From UBA1369 sp964571725 (GTDB lineage Bacteria; Patescibacteriota; Gracilibacteria; UBA1369), in the NCBI GenBank assembly GCA_964571725.1, contig CAZNDB010000003.1, forward strand, positions 124,001 to 188,000: a DNA stretch of 64,000 nt. Reading direction: 5' to 3'. Positions 24,218 through 33,590 of the stretch are shown here, piece by piece; the stretch's first letter is position 1, and every line of letters starts with the position of its first letter. The position numbers and the translations under genes are program-made. Below the pieces are notes generated by a model. That model had not been told where the DNA came from and did no database searches. It saw only the letters and a list, made by a program, of their open reading frames with translations.

Positions 24218-25276
24218 ATGGCTCAATTAGACAAAATCTTCAAAACCGCTGTTCAGTACAAAGCTTCCGATGTCTATATCACCACAGGTACCAAGCCCAT
24301 TCTGCGCATCAACGGTAATCTGATCTCCATCGAAGAACATCCGGTGCTGTCCAAAAAAATGGCTGAGGACTACCTTTCCGAAATTCTAAGCGACAAACAA
24401 AAGGAAGAATTTTCCCGCACTCTCGATCTCGACTTCTCTCTGGAAGTACCCGGAGTTTCACGCTTCAGAGTAAATATGTTCGTCCAAAGAAAGGGAATCG
24501 GAGCCTGTTTCCGCGTCATTCCGGAAAACGTCCACACCCTGGAAGAATTGGGACTCCCGGATAAATTAAAGGAAATTGCCGTCACCGACCTGGGTCTGGT
24601 CATCGTAACCGGTGCCACCGGTTCAGGTAAATCCACCACCCTGGCCGCCATGTTAAATGAGGTCAACTCCAAAGACGCGCGCCATATCATCACCATTGAA
24701 GACCCCATTGAATACGTCCATGAAAACGTTAAATCCGTCATCGATCAACGTGAAGTCGGCACCCACACCCTGAGCTTTCAGAAAGCCCTGCGTTCCGCCC
24801 TGCGTGAAGATCCGGATGTAATTCTGGTTGGTGAAATGCGTGATCTGGAAACCATTGCACTGGCTCTTACCGCCGCTGAAACCGGTCACTTGGTGTTCGC
24901 CACTCTGCATACCAACGGAGCCGCCGCTTCCATCGACCGTATCATCGACGCCTTCCCGACCAATCAGCAAAATCAGATCAGAATGCAGCTGGCCGGTTCC
25001 CTGAAAGCCGTAGTCTGGCAGACACTGCTCAAAACCAAAGACGGCAACGGCCGCGTGGCCGGTCTGGAAATCATGATCAACAACAATGCCGTAGCCAACA
25101 TGATCCGTAAAAACAAGACCCATCAGCTGAACTCCGCCATCGAAACCGGTTTCAAAGAAGGTATGCAAACCATGAAGAAGTCCATTACCGAGTTATTGGA
25201 AGCCGGAATTATCAGCGAAGAAGTCGCCCTGGAAAATATTCCCGAAGACATTATCGATAACAATGCCAACGCTTAA
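24218..25276 (+). CDS. pilT: PilT, type IV pilus retraction ATPase
   Basis: 352 aa with all motifs: Walker A GATGSGKST (132-140), Asp box IITIEDPIEYVH (157-168), Walker B DPDVILVGEMRD (198-209) and His box LVFATLHTNGAAASID (225-240). The hexameric ATPase depolymerises pili for twitching or DNA uptake. No PilB assembly ATPase is in the window. The 3' end overlaps the first of five T4SS-pilin-like genes by 14 bases, so pilus retraction and the array are probably coexpressed. Confidence 0.95.
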   Translation: MAQLDKIFKTAVQYKASDVYITTGTKPILRINGNLISIEEHPVLSKKMAEDYLSEILSDKQKEEFSRTLDLDFSLEVPGVSRFRVNMFVQRKGIGACFRVIPENVHTLEELGLPDKLKEIAVTDLGLVIVTGATGSGKSTTLAAMLNEVNSKDARHIITIEDPIEYVHENVKSVIDQREVGTHTLSFQKALRSALREDPDVILVGEMRDLETIALALTAAETGHLVFATLHTNGAAASIDRIIDAFPTNQQNQIRMQLAGSLKAVVWQTLLKTKDGNGRVAGLEIMINNNAVANMIRKNKTHQLNSAIETGFKEGMQTMKKSITELLEAGIISEEVALENIPEDIIDNNANA

Positions 25277-25733
25277 CATCACAAAATCCGCCGCTCTGAT
25301 TTTGAAAACCCTGCTGGTCGGACTGTTGTTGTCGTTGAATATTGGACAAACCGCCTGGGCGCAGCTGGACCGAAGTCAATATAGCCAGATGAATGTCGGC
25401 CAGGTACTTTCCCTCAAAGAAAACACCGAGGGACAAACCGGGGCTGGCGTTACGCAAGGCAGCCAGGATCAGAGTTATCTGAAAAGCAGCAACCCCACCG
25501 CCTCTTTCATCCTGCAGGCCATTAACATGGTCGCCCTGATGTCAGCCTCTTTAAGCTTTCTGGCCATAGTCGTCGCCGGTTTTATGATGATGACCTCTAC
25601 TGGCAACGAAACACAAAGAAACCGGGGCATCGAAATATTAACAAAGGCCATAGTCGGGCTGGTAATTACTTTGAGCGCCTATTTCATCGTAGCTTTCGTC
25701 CAGAATTTACTTTTTGAAACCGCCGGAAAATAA
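25263..25733 (+). CDS. T4SS-pilin-like small membrane protein 1
   Basis: 156 aa. A signal peptide ends near AWAQ (residue 34). Two C-terminal helices flank a polar turn: LSFLAIVVAGFMMMTSTGN, then NRGIEILTKAIVGLVITLSAYFIVAF. This helix, GN turn, K-rich loop, GLVI-type helix plan matches the VirB2/TrbC-like pilin family widespread in CPR bacteria. It overlaps pilT by 14 bases and starts the five-gene array. It could form a pilus-like fibre or an envelope channel. Confidence 0.72.
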   Translation: MPTLNITKSAALILKTLLVGLLLSLNIGQTAWAQLDRSQYSQMNVGQVLSLKENTEGQTGAGVTQGSQDQSYLKSSNPTASFILQAINMVALMSASLSFLAIVVAGFMMMTSTGNETQRNRGIEILTKAIVGLVITLSAYFIVAFVQNLLFETAGK

Positions 25734-26414
25734 ATGAAAAAATTTGTCACAAAAATCTTGTTACTCACTCTTGCCAGTATCATTACGATTTCAATCTCGC
25801 AAGTTTCATTTGCCTTAACGCAATTTCAGGTCTGCACTTTTGTAAACAACCAAAACAAATCCGTTGACGAAAAAGTACCGGTAGACGATAGAGAATTTTC
25901 AGACAAAATGGTTGTGATTACCGAAGAAAGACTGGGTGCCCCCGACAACAAAAACACCTTCAACTGCTACCGGAAAATTGAATGTACCATTAAACCTTCA
26001 GACCCCGCTAAAGCAGGCGAGAATCTGATCCGCAAATGCTCTACAACCTTCACAACTTCTTCCCCTTCCGGATGTTCAAACAGCAAAGAAATTGCTGAAG
26101 TATTGGCAAAAACACCGGCCGAAAACGACACCTACACCATCTGCGAACCCATTATGGTCTATGTCTCCGGAGCCGGCACGGAATTACTGTACTACTACAT
26201 GGGACAAATCTATAAGTACATAGCCACACTGGGCGGCCTGATTGCCGTACTTGCTCTGATCATCGCGGGAATCATGCGTTCAACCGCCGGCGACAACACC
26301 ACCCAGATCACCGAAGCCAACAAAATCATTACCAAATCCATAACCGGACTGGTGGTGCTGTTCTTATCGGCCATCATTCTTTACACCATCAATCCGAACT
26401 TCTTTGTAATTTAG
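25734..26414 (+). CDS. T4SS-pilin-like membrane protein 2, with cysteine-rich ectodomain
   Basis: 226 aa. Signal peptide about 1-27, then an extracytoplasmic region of about 115 residues with six cysteines (for example QVCTF, NCYRKIECT, KCSTTF, SGCSN, TICEP) that could form disulfides. Two C-terminal helices (GGLIAVLALIIAGIMRSTAGDN and KSITGLVVLFLSAIILYTI) repeat the array pattern. It is the only member with a large Cys-rich domain, so it may be an adhesive or capping variant. It starts directly at the previous stop (TAA-ATG). Confidence 0.7.
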   Translation: MKKFVTKILLLTLASIITISISQVSFALTQFQVCTFVNNQNKSVDEKVPVDDREFSDKMVVITEERLGAPDNKNTFNCYRKIECTIKPSDPAKAGENLIRKCSTTFTTSSPSGCSNSKEIAEVLAKTPAENDTYTICEPIMVYVSGAGTELLYYYMGQIYKYIATLGGLIAVLALIIAGIMRSTAGDNTTQITEANKIITKSITGLVVLFLSAIILYTINPNFFVI

Positions 26415-26417
26415 CCA

Positions 26418-26840
26418 ATGAAAAAACTTGCCCCGAAAATCAGCTGTAAATATGCCAGACTGTTCCTGCTCGGACTATATCTGCTGATTTCTTTTGCCAG
26501 TGTCTCGCTGGCCCAGGGCACCATCACCCAACCGCCCATTATCCCGAGCGGTGGTACCAGCACCGAAAAACTTTATATACCTCACAACACCTCCCAGGAA
26601 TCCAACAAAACCTATATGGAACAACGGCTTCTGCCGGGCATAGCCAGTTCAATTATCGGTATTACTGGAGCCCTGGCCCTGCTATTCACTATTATCAGCG
26701 GCATACAGCTTTTAACCGCTTACGGCAACACCGACGCCGCGGGAAAGGCCCAGAAAACGCTGACCTGGTCGCTGATCGGTTTATTGGTCGCTGGCCTTTC
26801 CTATGCCATCGTCAGAATTATTGCCTCAATAACGGTATAA
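26418..26840 (+). CDS. T4SS-pilin-like small membrane protein 3
   Basis: 140 aa. Signal peptide ending near SLAQ (33), a short linker rich in T/P/S, then LALLFTIISGIQLLTAYGN and KTLTWSLIGLLVAGLSYAIVRII. This is the cleanest match to the VirB2/TrbC-like plan, with a GN turn and the KAQKTL loop. Three bases separate it from gene 2 and one base from gene 4. Confidence 0.75.
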   Translation: MKKLAPKISCKYARLFLLGLYLLISFASVSLAQGTITQPPIIPSGGTSTEKLYIPHNTSQESNKTYMEQRLLPGIASSIIGITGALALLFTIISGIQLLTAYGNTDAAGKAQKTLTWSLIGLLVAGLSYAIVRIIASITV

Positions 26841-26841
26841 A

Positions 26842-27432
26842 ATGATTGGAACAAAAATCACAATCAGAAAAATCCTGGCTACCATTGCGCTTTTATGGTT
26901 GATTGTTCCTGCTGTTTGTCTGGCTGATCCCACGGATCCGGCCGTCCCCGCCGGTTCAAGCGGAACAACGGGCAGCCAGGCCCCCGCCTCCCAGGACGCC
27001 GGCGTATCCGCAGACGAATTGTTTCAACGCTTCACCTACACTACCGAAACAACCGGCACCAAACTGGACGCGGTCAACAATCTGCCTCAAAAAGACTGGA
27101 AAGCTTCACTGACAAGCATAATCAAAATTCTGCTCAATATCAGCGGCGCACTGACACTGCTCTCCTTTACGGTGGGCGGAGTAATGATGATCGTTTCACA
27201 GGGCAACGGAGATCTGCTGGAGAAAGGAAAACGCATCACCTATTATTCAGTGGCTGGACTGGTTATCATTGCCGTATCCTATGCCGTGGTAATCGGCGTA
27301 TCCGAACTGCAGATTTTCACGCCGGGAGCAGGAGGAGGAGGGCAACAGAGCGGTAGTTCAGCGCCGGCGGCGCCAGCGGCACCGGCTAACGGAGGTGGCA
27401 CCGTACCAAGTCAGGCACCCTCCAAATTATAA
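26842..27432 (+). CDS. T4SS-pilin-like small membrane protein 4, with VPSQAPS tail
   Basis: 196 aa. Signal peptide ending near CLAD (29), a proline/alanine/serine-rich spacer, helices LTLLSFTVGGVMMIVSQGN and SVAGLVIIAVSYAVVIGV, then a low-complexity Gly/Ala/Pro tail ending in TVPSQAPSKL. The next protein ends in nearly the same residues, so the tail is probably functional or reflects recent duplication of the 3' end. Confidence 0.72.
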   Translation: MIGTKITIRKILATIALLWLIVPAVCLADPTDPAVPAGSSGTTGSQAPASQDAGVSADELFQRFTYTTETTGTKLDAVNNLPQKDWKASLTSIIKILLNISGALTLLSFTVGGVMMIVSQGNGDLLEKGKRITYYSVAGLVIIAVSYAVVIGVSELQIFTPGAGGGGQQSGSSAPAAPAAPANGGGTVPSQAPSKL

Positions 27433-27438
27433 ACAAAA

Positions 27439-27963
27439 ATGACTAAAAAAATCCCAAAATTAATCCTGGCAATATTGGCCCTCACTATCTGGACAGCCGG
27501 ACTTGGCACCGCTATGGCCATACCTTTAGACAATCAGGATCTGATGACCCGGGTTGTTCTTGATCCCAATCTAAAACCGGATAATTCACCGGGAGTAATT
27601 ATCGGAACGGAAACTCTCGCCAAATCAGGCGCGGAGGCGGCCTTTGGAAATTATGTATTACAAATTATCGCCGGTGGACTGATCACAGTTGCTGCCCCGG
27701 TTGCCATAATCATTATTGCAATTTCCGGTTTGATAGCAGTTGTTTCACATGGTGAACAGGCACTCATCGATAAAGCCAAGAAAACTTTAACCTGGGCCAT
27801 CATAGGACTGATAGTAATTATATTTTCCTGGGTCATCGTGAAAGCTGTAATAAGTGTAGTGATCAGTGCCAACAGTAATCCGACCACCCAAACCGGTACA
27901 CCTCCGTCAACTCAGGGAGCGGGTACTGGAAACGTGCCAAGTCAGGCCCCCTCTAATTTATAA
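27439..27963 (+). CDS. T4SS-pilin-like small membrane protein 5, with VPSQAPS tail
   Basis: 174 aa. Signal peptide about 1-28 (AMAI), helices VAIIIIAISGLIAVVSHGE and TLTWAIIGLIVIIFSWVIVKAV separated by a KAKKTL loop, then a Thr/Gly/Pro tail ending NVPSQAPSNL. It is the last gene of the array and overlaps the convergent metG stop by 11 bases. Confidence 0.72.
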   Translation: MTKKIPKLILAILALTIWTAGLGTAMAIPLDNQDLMTRVVLDPNLKPDNSPGVIIGTETLAKSGAEAAFGNYVLQIIAGGLITVAAPVAIIIIAISGLIAVVSHGEQALIDKAKKTLTWAIIGLIVIIFSWVIVKAVISVVISANSNPTTQTGTPPSTQGAGTGNVPSQAPSNL

Positions 27964-29473
27964 CATTATTTAAATTCAATTTCGGAAACAGCACTCCGGC
28001 TTCGCCCAGTGAAGTGCCACTTTTCAGTAACCCGAAATCCTTTTTACCTATCCAGGAAAATCCGGCAACGGCAAACTCTGCATCATAGAGTTTCAGAATT
28101 TTTTCCGCAGAATCCGGAATAAAGGGCAGTAACATCAAGGCCAGTTGCCGTATTAATTCCAATAAATTGTACATAACGCCGGGAAGCCGGTCAGAACTTT
28201 CTTTAGCCAAACCCCAGGGTTTGCTGTCCTCCACATATTTGTTGGCCGCGAAACCCAAATCCAAAATCACCTCTGCCGCCTTTTTGAGATCATATTCGGA
28301 AAAATGCTTTTCCAGATTCACCCAGGCCTGCCCCACCTTCACTTCAAATCCTTCATCAGCACCTTTTCCCGGGACTTTCCCGTCAAAATATTTCTTATTC
28401 ATGGCAAAAACCCGGCTGACCAGATTACCAAAGGTGTTGGCCAATTCATCGTTATAAACGATATCAAAGCGCTCCTGACTAAAATCCCCGTCATTCAAAG
28501 TCGGAATTTCTCTGAGCAAAAAATACCGCAAAGCGTCTCTGCCGTTCTTCTCCAGATATTCAAAAGGGTCCTTCACGTTGCCCAAAGACTTGCTCATCTT
28601 CTGGCCCTCGGAAGTTATAAAACCGTGAACCATAATGGACTTGGGCAATTCAAACCCGGCCGACAACAGCATTCCCAGCCAAATCACGGCATGAAAACGC
28701 AAAATATCTTTACCGATCACATGCACGTCCGCCGGCCAAAATTTATCCCGGTCAATTACCGAAATATAATTGGTCAGGGCATCGCACCACACATACATCA
28801 GCTGCGTATCGTCACCGGGAATCTCAATTCCCCATTTCACCGAATCCCGCGGACGGGAAAAACTGATATCCGTCACGCCCTCCTCAAAGAAACTCAACAC
28901 TTCATTTTTACGTGATTCCGGAACAACCTTAACTTCATCCGAAGCTATCTTGGCTTTGATTTGATCGGCATATTTGGACAGACGAAAAAAATAATTTTCC
29001 TCCGCCACTTTAATCGGCGGCTTTTTATGAATCGGACAATTGCCGTCCACCAGCTCTTTTTCCAGAATGTATTTTTCACAGCCCACACAATAAAGACCGG
29101 TATAATTGGATTTATATAAATCCCCCGCCGCGTCCAGTTTCTTCCACATCTCCTGTACAAAAGCCACGTGTTTCTCATCCGTTGTACGAACAAAATGATC
29201 ATTGCTTACACCCATCTTTTCCGCCAGATCCTGAAACAGGGCAGACACTTCATTGGCCAGTTCCTGCGGCCAGACTCCCCTTTGCTCGGCCACCTGGGCG
29301 ATTTTCAAGCCGTGCTCGTCCGTACCGGTCATAAAAAACACGTCTCTGCCCTCCAAACGGTTATAGCGGGCCAGTGCATCAGCTTGCAACAACTCCATGG
29401 CGTAACCCACATGGGGACCGGCGTTCACATAAGCAATCGAAGTGGTAACATAAAATTTATTGGCTTTGGACAT
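27953..29473 (-). CDS. metG: Methionyl-tRNA synthetase
   Basis: 506 aa class I synthetase that charges tRNA-Met. It has the HIGH-type HVGY (21-24), the AGTDEHG-like MTGTDEHG, a zinc knuckle with CVGC and later CPIH near residues 127-150, and KMSKSLGN near residue 295. It lacks the C-terminal EMAPII-like tRNA-binding domain of longer MetRS enzymes. A perfect 8-bp hairpin (29491-29510) lies 17 bases before the start codon and may terminate upstream transcription or affect metG translation. Confidence 0.95.
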   Translation of the reverse strand: MSKANKFYVTTSIAYVNAGPHVGYAMELLQADALARYNRLEGRDVFFMTGTDEHGLKIAQVAEQRGVWPQELANEVSALFQDLAEKMGVSNDHFVRTTDEKHVAFVQEMWKKLDAAGDLYKSNYTGLYCVGCEKYILEKELVDGNCPIHKKPPIKVAEENYFFRLSKYADQIKAKIASDEVKVVPESRKNEVLSFFEEGVTDISFSRPRDSVKWGIEIPGDDTQLMYVWCDALTNYISVIDRDKFWPADVHVIGKDILRFHAVIWLGMLLSAGFELPKSIMVHGFITSEGQKMSKSLGNVKDPFEYLEKNGRDALRYFLLREIPTLNDGDFSQERFDIVYNDELANTFGNLVSRVFAMNKKYFDGKVPGKGADEGFEVKVGQAWVNLEKHFSEYDLKKAAEVILDLGFAANKYVEDSKPWGLAKESSDRLPGVMYNLLELIRQLALMLLPFIPDSAEKILKLYDAEFAVAGFSWIGKKDFGLLKSGTSLGEAGVLFPKLNLNNVIN

Positions 29474-29490
29474 TTCTTGGATCAGAAAAT

Positions 29491-29510
29491 GGGGTAAAAA
29501 TCTTTACCCC
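29491..29510 (-). terminator. Hairpin between the large pilus-operon gene and metG
   Basis: GGGGTAAA (29491-29498) and TTTACCCC (29503-29510) form a perfect 8-bp stem with a 4-base loop, followed on the minus strand by ATTTTC. It could be a weak terminator for the 29550-33590 gene or a structured metG leader. Confidence 0.45.
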
Positions 29511-29549
29511 TGAAATCTACTAAACAAACTGTTTTAAATCAAATCCAAG

Positions 29550-32500
29550 CTATTTGGCAGGAGCGGTTTGAGAACTGGCAGAGGACACTGTATCCTTTGG
29601 TTGATCGGTTCCATACAGTACTTTCTGATTGTTATAAAAATACCGCATTTGGTCCTGCGTGACAGATCCTTGCTTCAAGGCAGCAATGAAACTTTCTACA
29701 GTCATCCCTTGAGGCGGTACCAAAATATTTTTTATTTCTGGAAATTTATTGATCGTATCAGCAATTGTCCTCTGACCTGCTGAACCAACATTATAATTGG
29801 ATTCTACAATCAAGACACCAATTTTTCTGCCAGCTTCTCTGGCGGCATCAGTTCCTTCCCGTTCTCTGGTCATTACCGGCACAGCTTCCGGAACATTGCC
29901 TATTGTGGCCGGAGCTTTAGGCGCCTGGGCTGGGGGAACCTGTGCTGGAGCCGCTTGGGGTTTTACCGAAACACCAGCCAGATAACCGGGCTCGTTATTA
30001 ACGGCCATATTGATCAGGGTTGAAACGGCATTTTTTTCAGCGTTCATGGCCATATGTCTGTTTCCCCCCTCCACAAAATTGTTCCAACCCGGTGCGACAG
30101 ATATTTCCATCCCCTGTGATGTTTTATAAAAATTCAGGGTCAGGGGTTTTTCGTTACCAGGCATTCCAGCCCGGACATTGAAACTGACTGAGTTTTCCGA
30201 TACCGAGGAATTTCCTTCAATTCTTGACAAGAATAATTTACTCGTATCAAAATTTTCAGTTTGATTAATCTTGTTTAACGCAGCTAAAGGCAACTCTTTC
30301 CAGTTTGGAGAGTTGGCAAATTCTTTAAAAGTTGGATAAGGTTTTGTCTTTGCCTCCTGATATTCCTTTTGGGCTGCTGCTTGAGTCTCCTGATCCTTTT
30401 TATAACGGGGATATTCTTTCTTATTTTTCTTATTTTTCTCATTTTCCTGATATTCCTTATAAAAGGTCTTGGGGTATTTGATGACTTTAATTAAAGCCTC
30501 CTGAAAACGACGGTCATAGGTCTGCAAAGGCTCCGTGCTTTTCATCGCGCCAAGTTTAGTCTGAACCGCTTTCAAAGCTTCCTCCATTCCGGCGGCATAA
30601 GCCTTTTGGGCTTCGACAAAATCTCCATAACCCATTGTATTCCAACCCGCTTCCGTCTGATCTGCGTTCAACAGAACTCCAACAAAAGCCCGCGTACTGG
30701 GCAGATTTTTTAAGATATTCTTACCGTCCTTCTCCATTGGTAACTTTTCGTTATCATTGACCACGCTATCAAAGTTTTTTCTGAACGGAGTCCCGGCAAT
30801 AATTTTCCTGACCCGTGATTGGTACGAAGAACTCTCGGTATTTTCCCCGTCTTTGGGTTTCAATTCCGCAATGGGAAGTTTTGAGATCAACTCCCACATC
30901 TGCTTAATATAATATAACACTTTTACTTTTTCACCAGTCCCTGCCGGAGTACTATCCCCCACTTCTTTGGCCAGTAAATATTTTCTTACCCTTTCATAAT
31001 TTTCCAGTTTTGGAACGCCCTTTAAAACATTATCAACAGCTGCAATTTTTATTTTGTTGTCATTGGGCACTTCTGTCGGTTCCTTGTCATCATGCAAAAC
31101 ATTAATCTTCGGTTTCGGTTCCTCCGGAGGTTTCGGCTGTTCCTTACCAGGTTCCACAGTAGCCGGTTGTTCTTTTGGGGGTTCCAATCCCTGCGGTTTG
31201 ACTATGAAATAGCCCTCATTTCTGGCCCGGCGAAACTCCTGTAAATTCGGTTCCGTCGGTGTACCCAAATTAAACATTCTGGCGGACATTCCATCGATCG
31301 AAAGATAAGCAAGTCCATCCGGCGACATCGAAGTTATGCGTACATTATCAGGCCTTTCAAACGTACCGCCGAATGTGGCGGAATGCTTGGCGTTAAAATT
31401 ATCCAGCATTTTACCAAGTCCTTGTTCAGATACCTTCTCTCCCCCCTTGGTAGTCATCTGTTCCTTCTGTACAGCCAGCAAGCTTAAAGCCTTATTAACT
31501 GCCATTCCTGGTTCTCCGTGAAAAGTCCCCAATTGTTGCCCGAGGGGAATCAGATTAAACTTAAAATCTCCATTACCGTTATGAATTATTTGCAGGCTCT
31601 GAGGCGGATCAAGTTTCTGCATCCAGTCAATCACCAGGATATGCCCCTTGTCTCCGGATTCCTGTACTTTACCGTTTGCGGCTTCCATATTGCGCATAGA
31701 TCTGATATTCAATACCTCTCCGGCATTCAGACTTCGCGCCATTGATTGAATCAATTTCAATCCTTTTTCTGGCCCCTTTTCAGTTCCCATTTCTTCAAAA
31801 AACCTTCTTTCCATTTCCGCCTGCTCATCGCGGGGATCTCTGTCATCCGGATGTTCCGCCCTATCCTGTAATTGTTTTAGAGTTCTCATCATATCCGAAA
31901 AACCACCTGCCCTAAAACGGTATTCACCTTGGCGATTAACACTGCTATGTACAACCCTGACATCTAGTTCGCCATGCAGCAATGACTTAATATTAACGCG
32001 CGGATCTTTGGACAGCCCCACAGCCCAGTCAAATTCATATTGTACTCCTCCGTCTTTATCTTCGGGACCATTATCAACAGTCAATCCCCAGGCCTCAAAA
32101 TTCGACTTATCTCTGACGGTCTTACTTTGAGCTTCCTGTAAGATAGACCCGTCATTTAATCTGGCCGCATAATACTTTTGCGCTTCCTGTAATCCGGCTT
32201 TTCCTTCAGCTTTAGGGTTATAGTCCGACAGAATTTTCCCGGAATCCATCCGCAAATAATAATCACCACTCTTACCTTTATAGAAATCACAGGCGATTGC
32301 TCCATCACCAAGGGGAACATTTACCTTCACCGGAGGCCCGTCATTATATTGCAATATTTGCTGCAAAGCTGGCAAATACCGTTTATCCACCTCCGCAACA
32401 TCTTTTTTATTTAATAATTTTGCCACCTCCTGTTCAGTCCCGTCTAGGGCCGTTGATTTGGGTTCTTTATCGGCCTTTTCCTGTGCAGCCTTGGCAACCG

Positions 32501-33590
32501 CTTCCTTCCCTTTCTCCTGAGCCCGGACCGAAAGATTATCATGGGCATAGGCCAAATGTTGCCCGCCATTGGCTTCCGGACCGTATAACACTTTCAATGG
32601 ATTACTGCTTGGCGCTTTCCCGCCTTCTTTCAAAAACACAAACACACCGTTTTCTATTCTCACATTGGTGTAGCCTTGTCCGGTTAGTTTGTTGATAAAA
32701 TTAGTGTATTTTTCTGCCGGTGATTTATTGGACGGATCATCGGCATTTATATAACTTTGCAAAGCCGTTTCCATTTCAGCCGCAGTAATTGGTTTGCCCT
32801 TATCCCTGGTTATTGAAGCTTCTAGAGATTTAACCAAGTCCGACAGACTCACGCTGGGATCAAGTTTTGGCGCATTATTCCCGCTCACCTTCTCCAGATT
32901 CTCCGGTTTGGTGCGCTCCCGGTTGGCAGCCTCCTGTTTGGCCTTGGCTTCACTGTCTTTTTTCTCGGCCTGACGGCGATTCATATAATTCTTGGATTCC
33001 TCACTGGTGGCTGTCATTTGTATCGGAGAAGATATCAGTTTTTTTTCTTTATCAAAAAACCGCCATTTCCCGTTTTCAATCGCGAATGAAGCAATTTTGT
33101 TGTCCTTCAGCCACCGGTTTATCTCAGTATTCCGTGCCGCCTGTTTTTCTCCTGCAGTCTTTTTCCCATTATCTATTGCACCAATTTTATCCGCGCTACT
33201 AGCCCTTTCCAGAATTCCTGTCATCATATCATCCACCATCCTTTCAATCGTAAACTTATTATCGGTTTTTTGAATTTCCTGCACGGCATTTTTAATATCG
33301 GCATTGCCCTTCAGAGTATTTCTCAAACTGACCGCATCGGGCCGGGGCTTCATATCAATATGTTTGTCCGTACCGGTCTTCAGCTGATCATATTGTTTTT
33401 CAATATTGTTCAATCTCTCTCCTGCCTGTTTGTCCCGCTCGGCTTTTTCCTGGGCATCTTTGGCCTCCTTGGCCTTTTTGGCCGCGTCGTCAGAATCCGC
33501 AGCAGTATCTGGCTTGTTCACATCAAAAACCATTCTCTTCTGCAGAAAAATCCATTTTTCCGGATTCTGTTTAGGAATAAATGTTGTCAT
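29550..33590 (-). CDS. Very large hypothetical protein (about 1346 aa) in the minor-pilin operon
   Basis: Unrecognised. No signal peptide or membrane helix is visible. Residues about 30-110 are K/E/A/Q-rich and probably coiled coil. The body contains at least six loosely similar modules of about 80-100 residues, each with a beta segment (IENGKWRFFD, IENGVFVFLK, KSGDYYLRMD, GNGDFKFNLI, QGMEISVAPG) next to a helix. Proline-rich linkers occur near 835-880. The last 100 residues start LIVESNYNVGSAGQ. I chose the ATG at 33590; 33668 lies deep in the previous gene and 33533 is an alternative. Its place behind pilV/W/X-like genes suggests a pilus- or surface-related cytoplasmic scaffold, but this is inference. 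Confidence 0.7.
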   Translation of the reverse strand: MTTFIPKQNPEKWIFLQKRMVFDVNKPDTAADSDDAAKKAKEAKDAQEKAERDKQAGERLNNIEKQYDQLKTGTDKHIDMKPRPDAVSLRNTLKGNADIKNAVQEIQKTDNKFTIERMVDDMMTGILERASSADKIGAIDNGKKTAGEKQAARNTEINRWLKDNKIASFAIENGKWRFFDKEKKLISSPIQMTATSEESKNYMNRRQAEKKDSEAKAKQEAANRERTKPENLEKVSGNNAPKLDPSVSLSDLVKSLEASITRDKGKPITAAEMETALQSYINADDPSNKSPAEKYTNFINKLTGQGYTNVRIENGVFVFLKEGGKAPSSNPLKVLYGPEANGGQHLAYAHDNLSVRAQEKGKEAVAKAAQEKADKEPKSTALDGTEQEVAKLLNKKDVAEVDKRYLPALQQILQYNDGPPVKVNVPLGDGAIACDFYKGKSGDYYLRMDSGKILSDYNPKAEGKAGLQEAQKYYAARLNDGSILQEAQSKTVRDKSNFEAWGLTVDNGPEDKDGGVQYEFDWAVGLSKDPRVNIKSLLHGELDVRVVHSSVNRQGEYRFRAGGFSDMMRTLKQLQDRAEHPDDRDPRDEQAEMERRFFEEMGTEKGPEKGLKLIQSMARSLNAGEVLNIRSMRNMEAANGKVQESGDKGHILVIDWMQKLDPPQSLQIIHNGNGDFKFNLIPLGQQLGTFHGEPGMAVNKALSLLAVQKEQMTTKGGEKVSEQGLGKMLDNFNAKHSATFGGTFERPDNVRITSMSPDGLAYLSIDGMSARMFNLGTPTEPNLQEFRRARNEGYFIVKPQGLEPPKEQPATVEPGKEQPKPPEEPKPKINVLHDDKEPTEVPNDNKIKIAAVDNVLKGVPKLENYERVRKYLLAKEVGDSTPAGTGEKVKVLYYIKQMWELISKLPIAELKPKDGENTESSSYQSRVRKIIAGTPFRKNFDSVVNDNEKLPMEKDGKNILKNLPSTRAFVGVLLNADQTEAGWNTMGYGDFVEAQKAYAAGMEEALKAVQTKLGAMKSTEPLQTYDRRFQEALIKVIKYPKTFYKEYQENEKNKKNKKEYPRYKKDQETQAAAQKEYQEAKTKPYPTFKEFANSPNWKELPLAALNKINQTENFDTSKLFLSRIEGNSSVSENSVSFNVRAGMPGNEKPLTLNFYKTSQGMEISVAPGWNNFVEGGNRHMAMNAEKNAVSTLINMAVNNEPGYLAGVSVKPQAAPAQVPPAQAPKAPATIGNVPEAVPVMTREREGTDAAREAGRKIGVLIVESNYNVGSAGQRTIADTINKFPEIKNILVPPQGMTVESFIAALKQGSVTQDQMRYFYNNQKVLYGTDQPKDTVSSASSQTAPAK

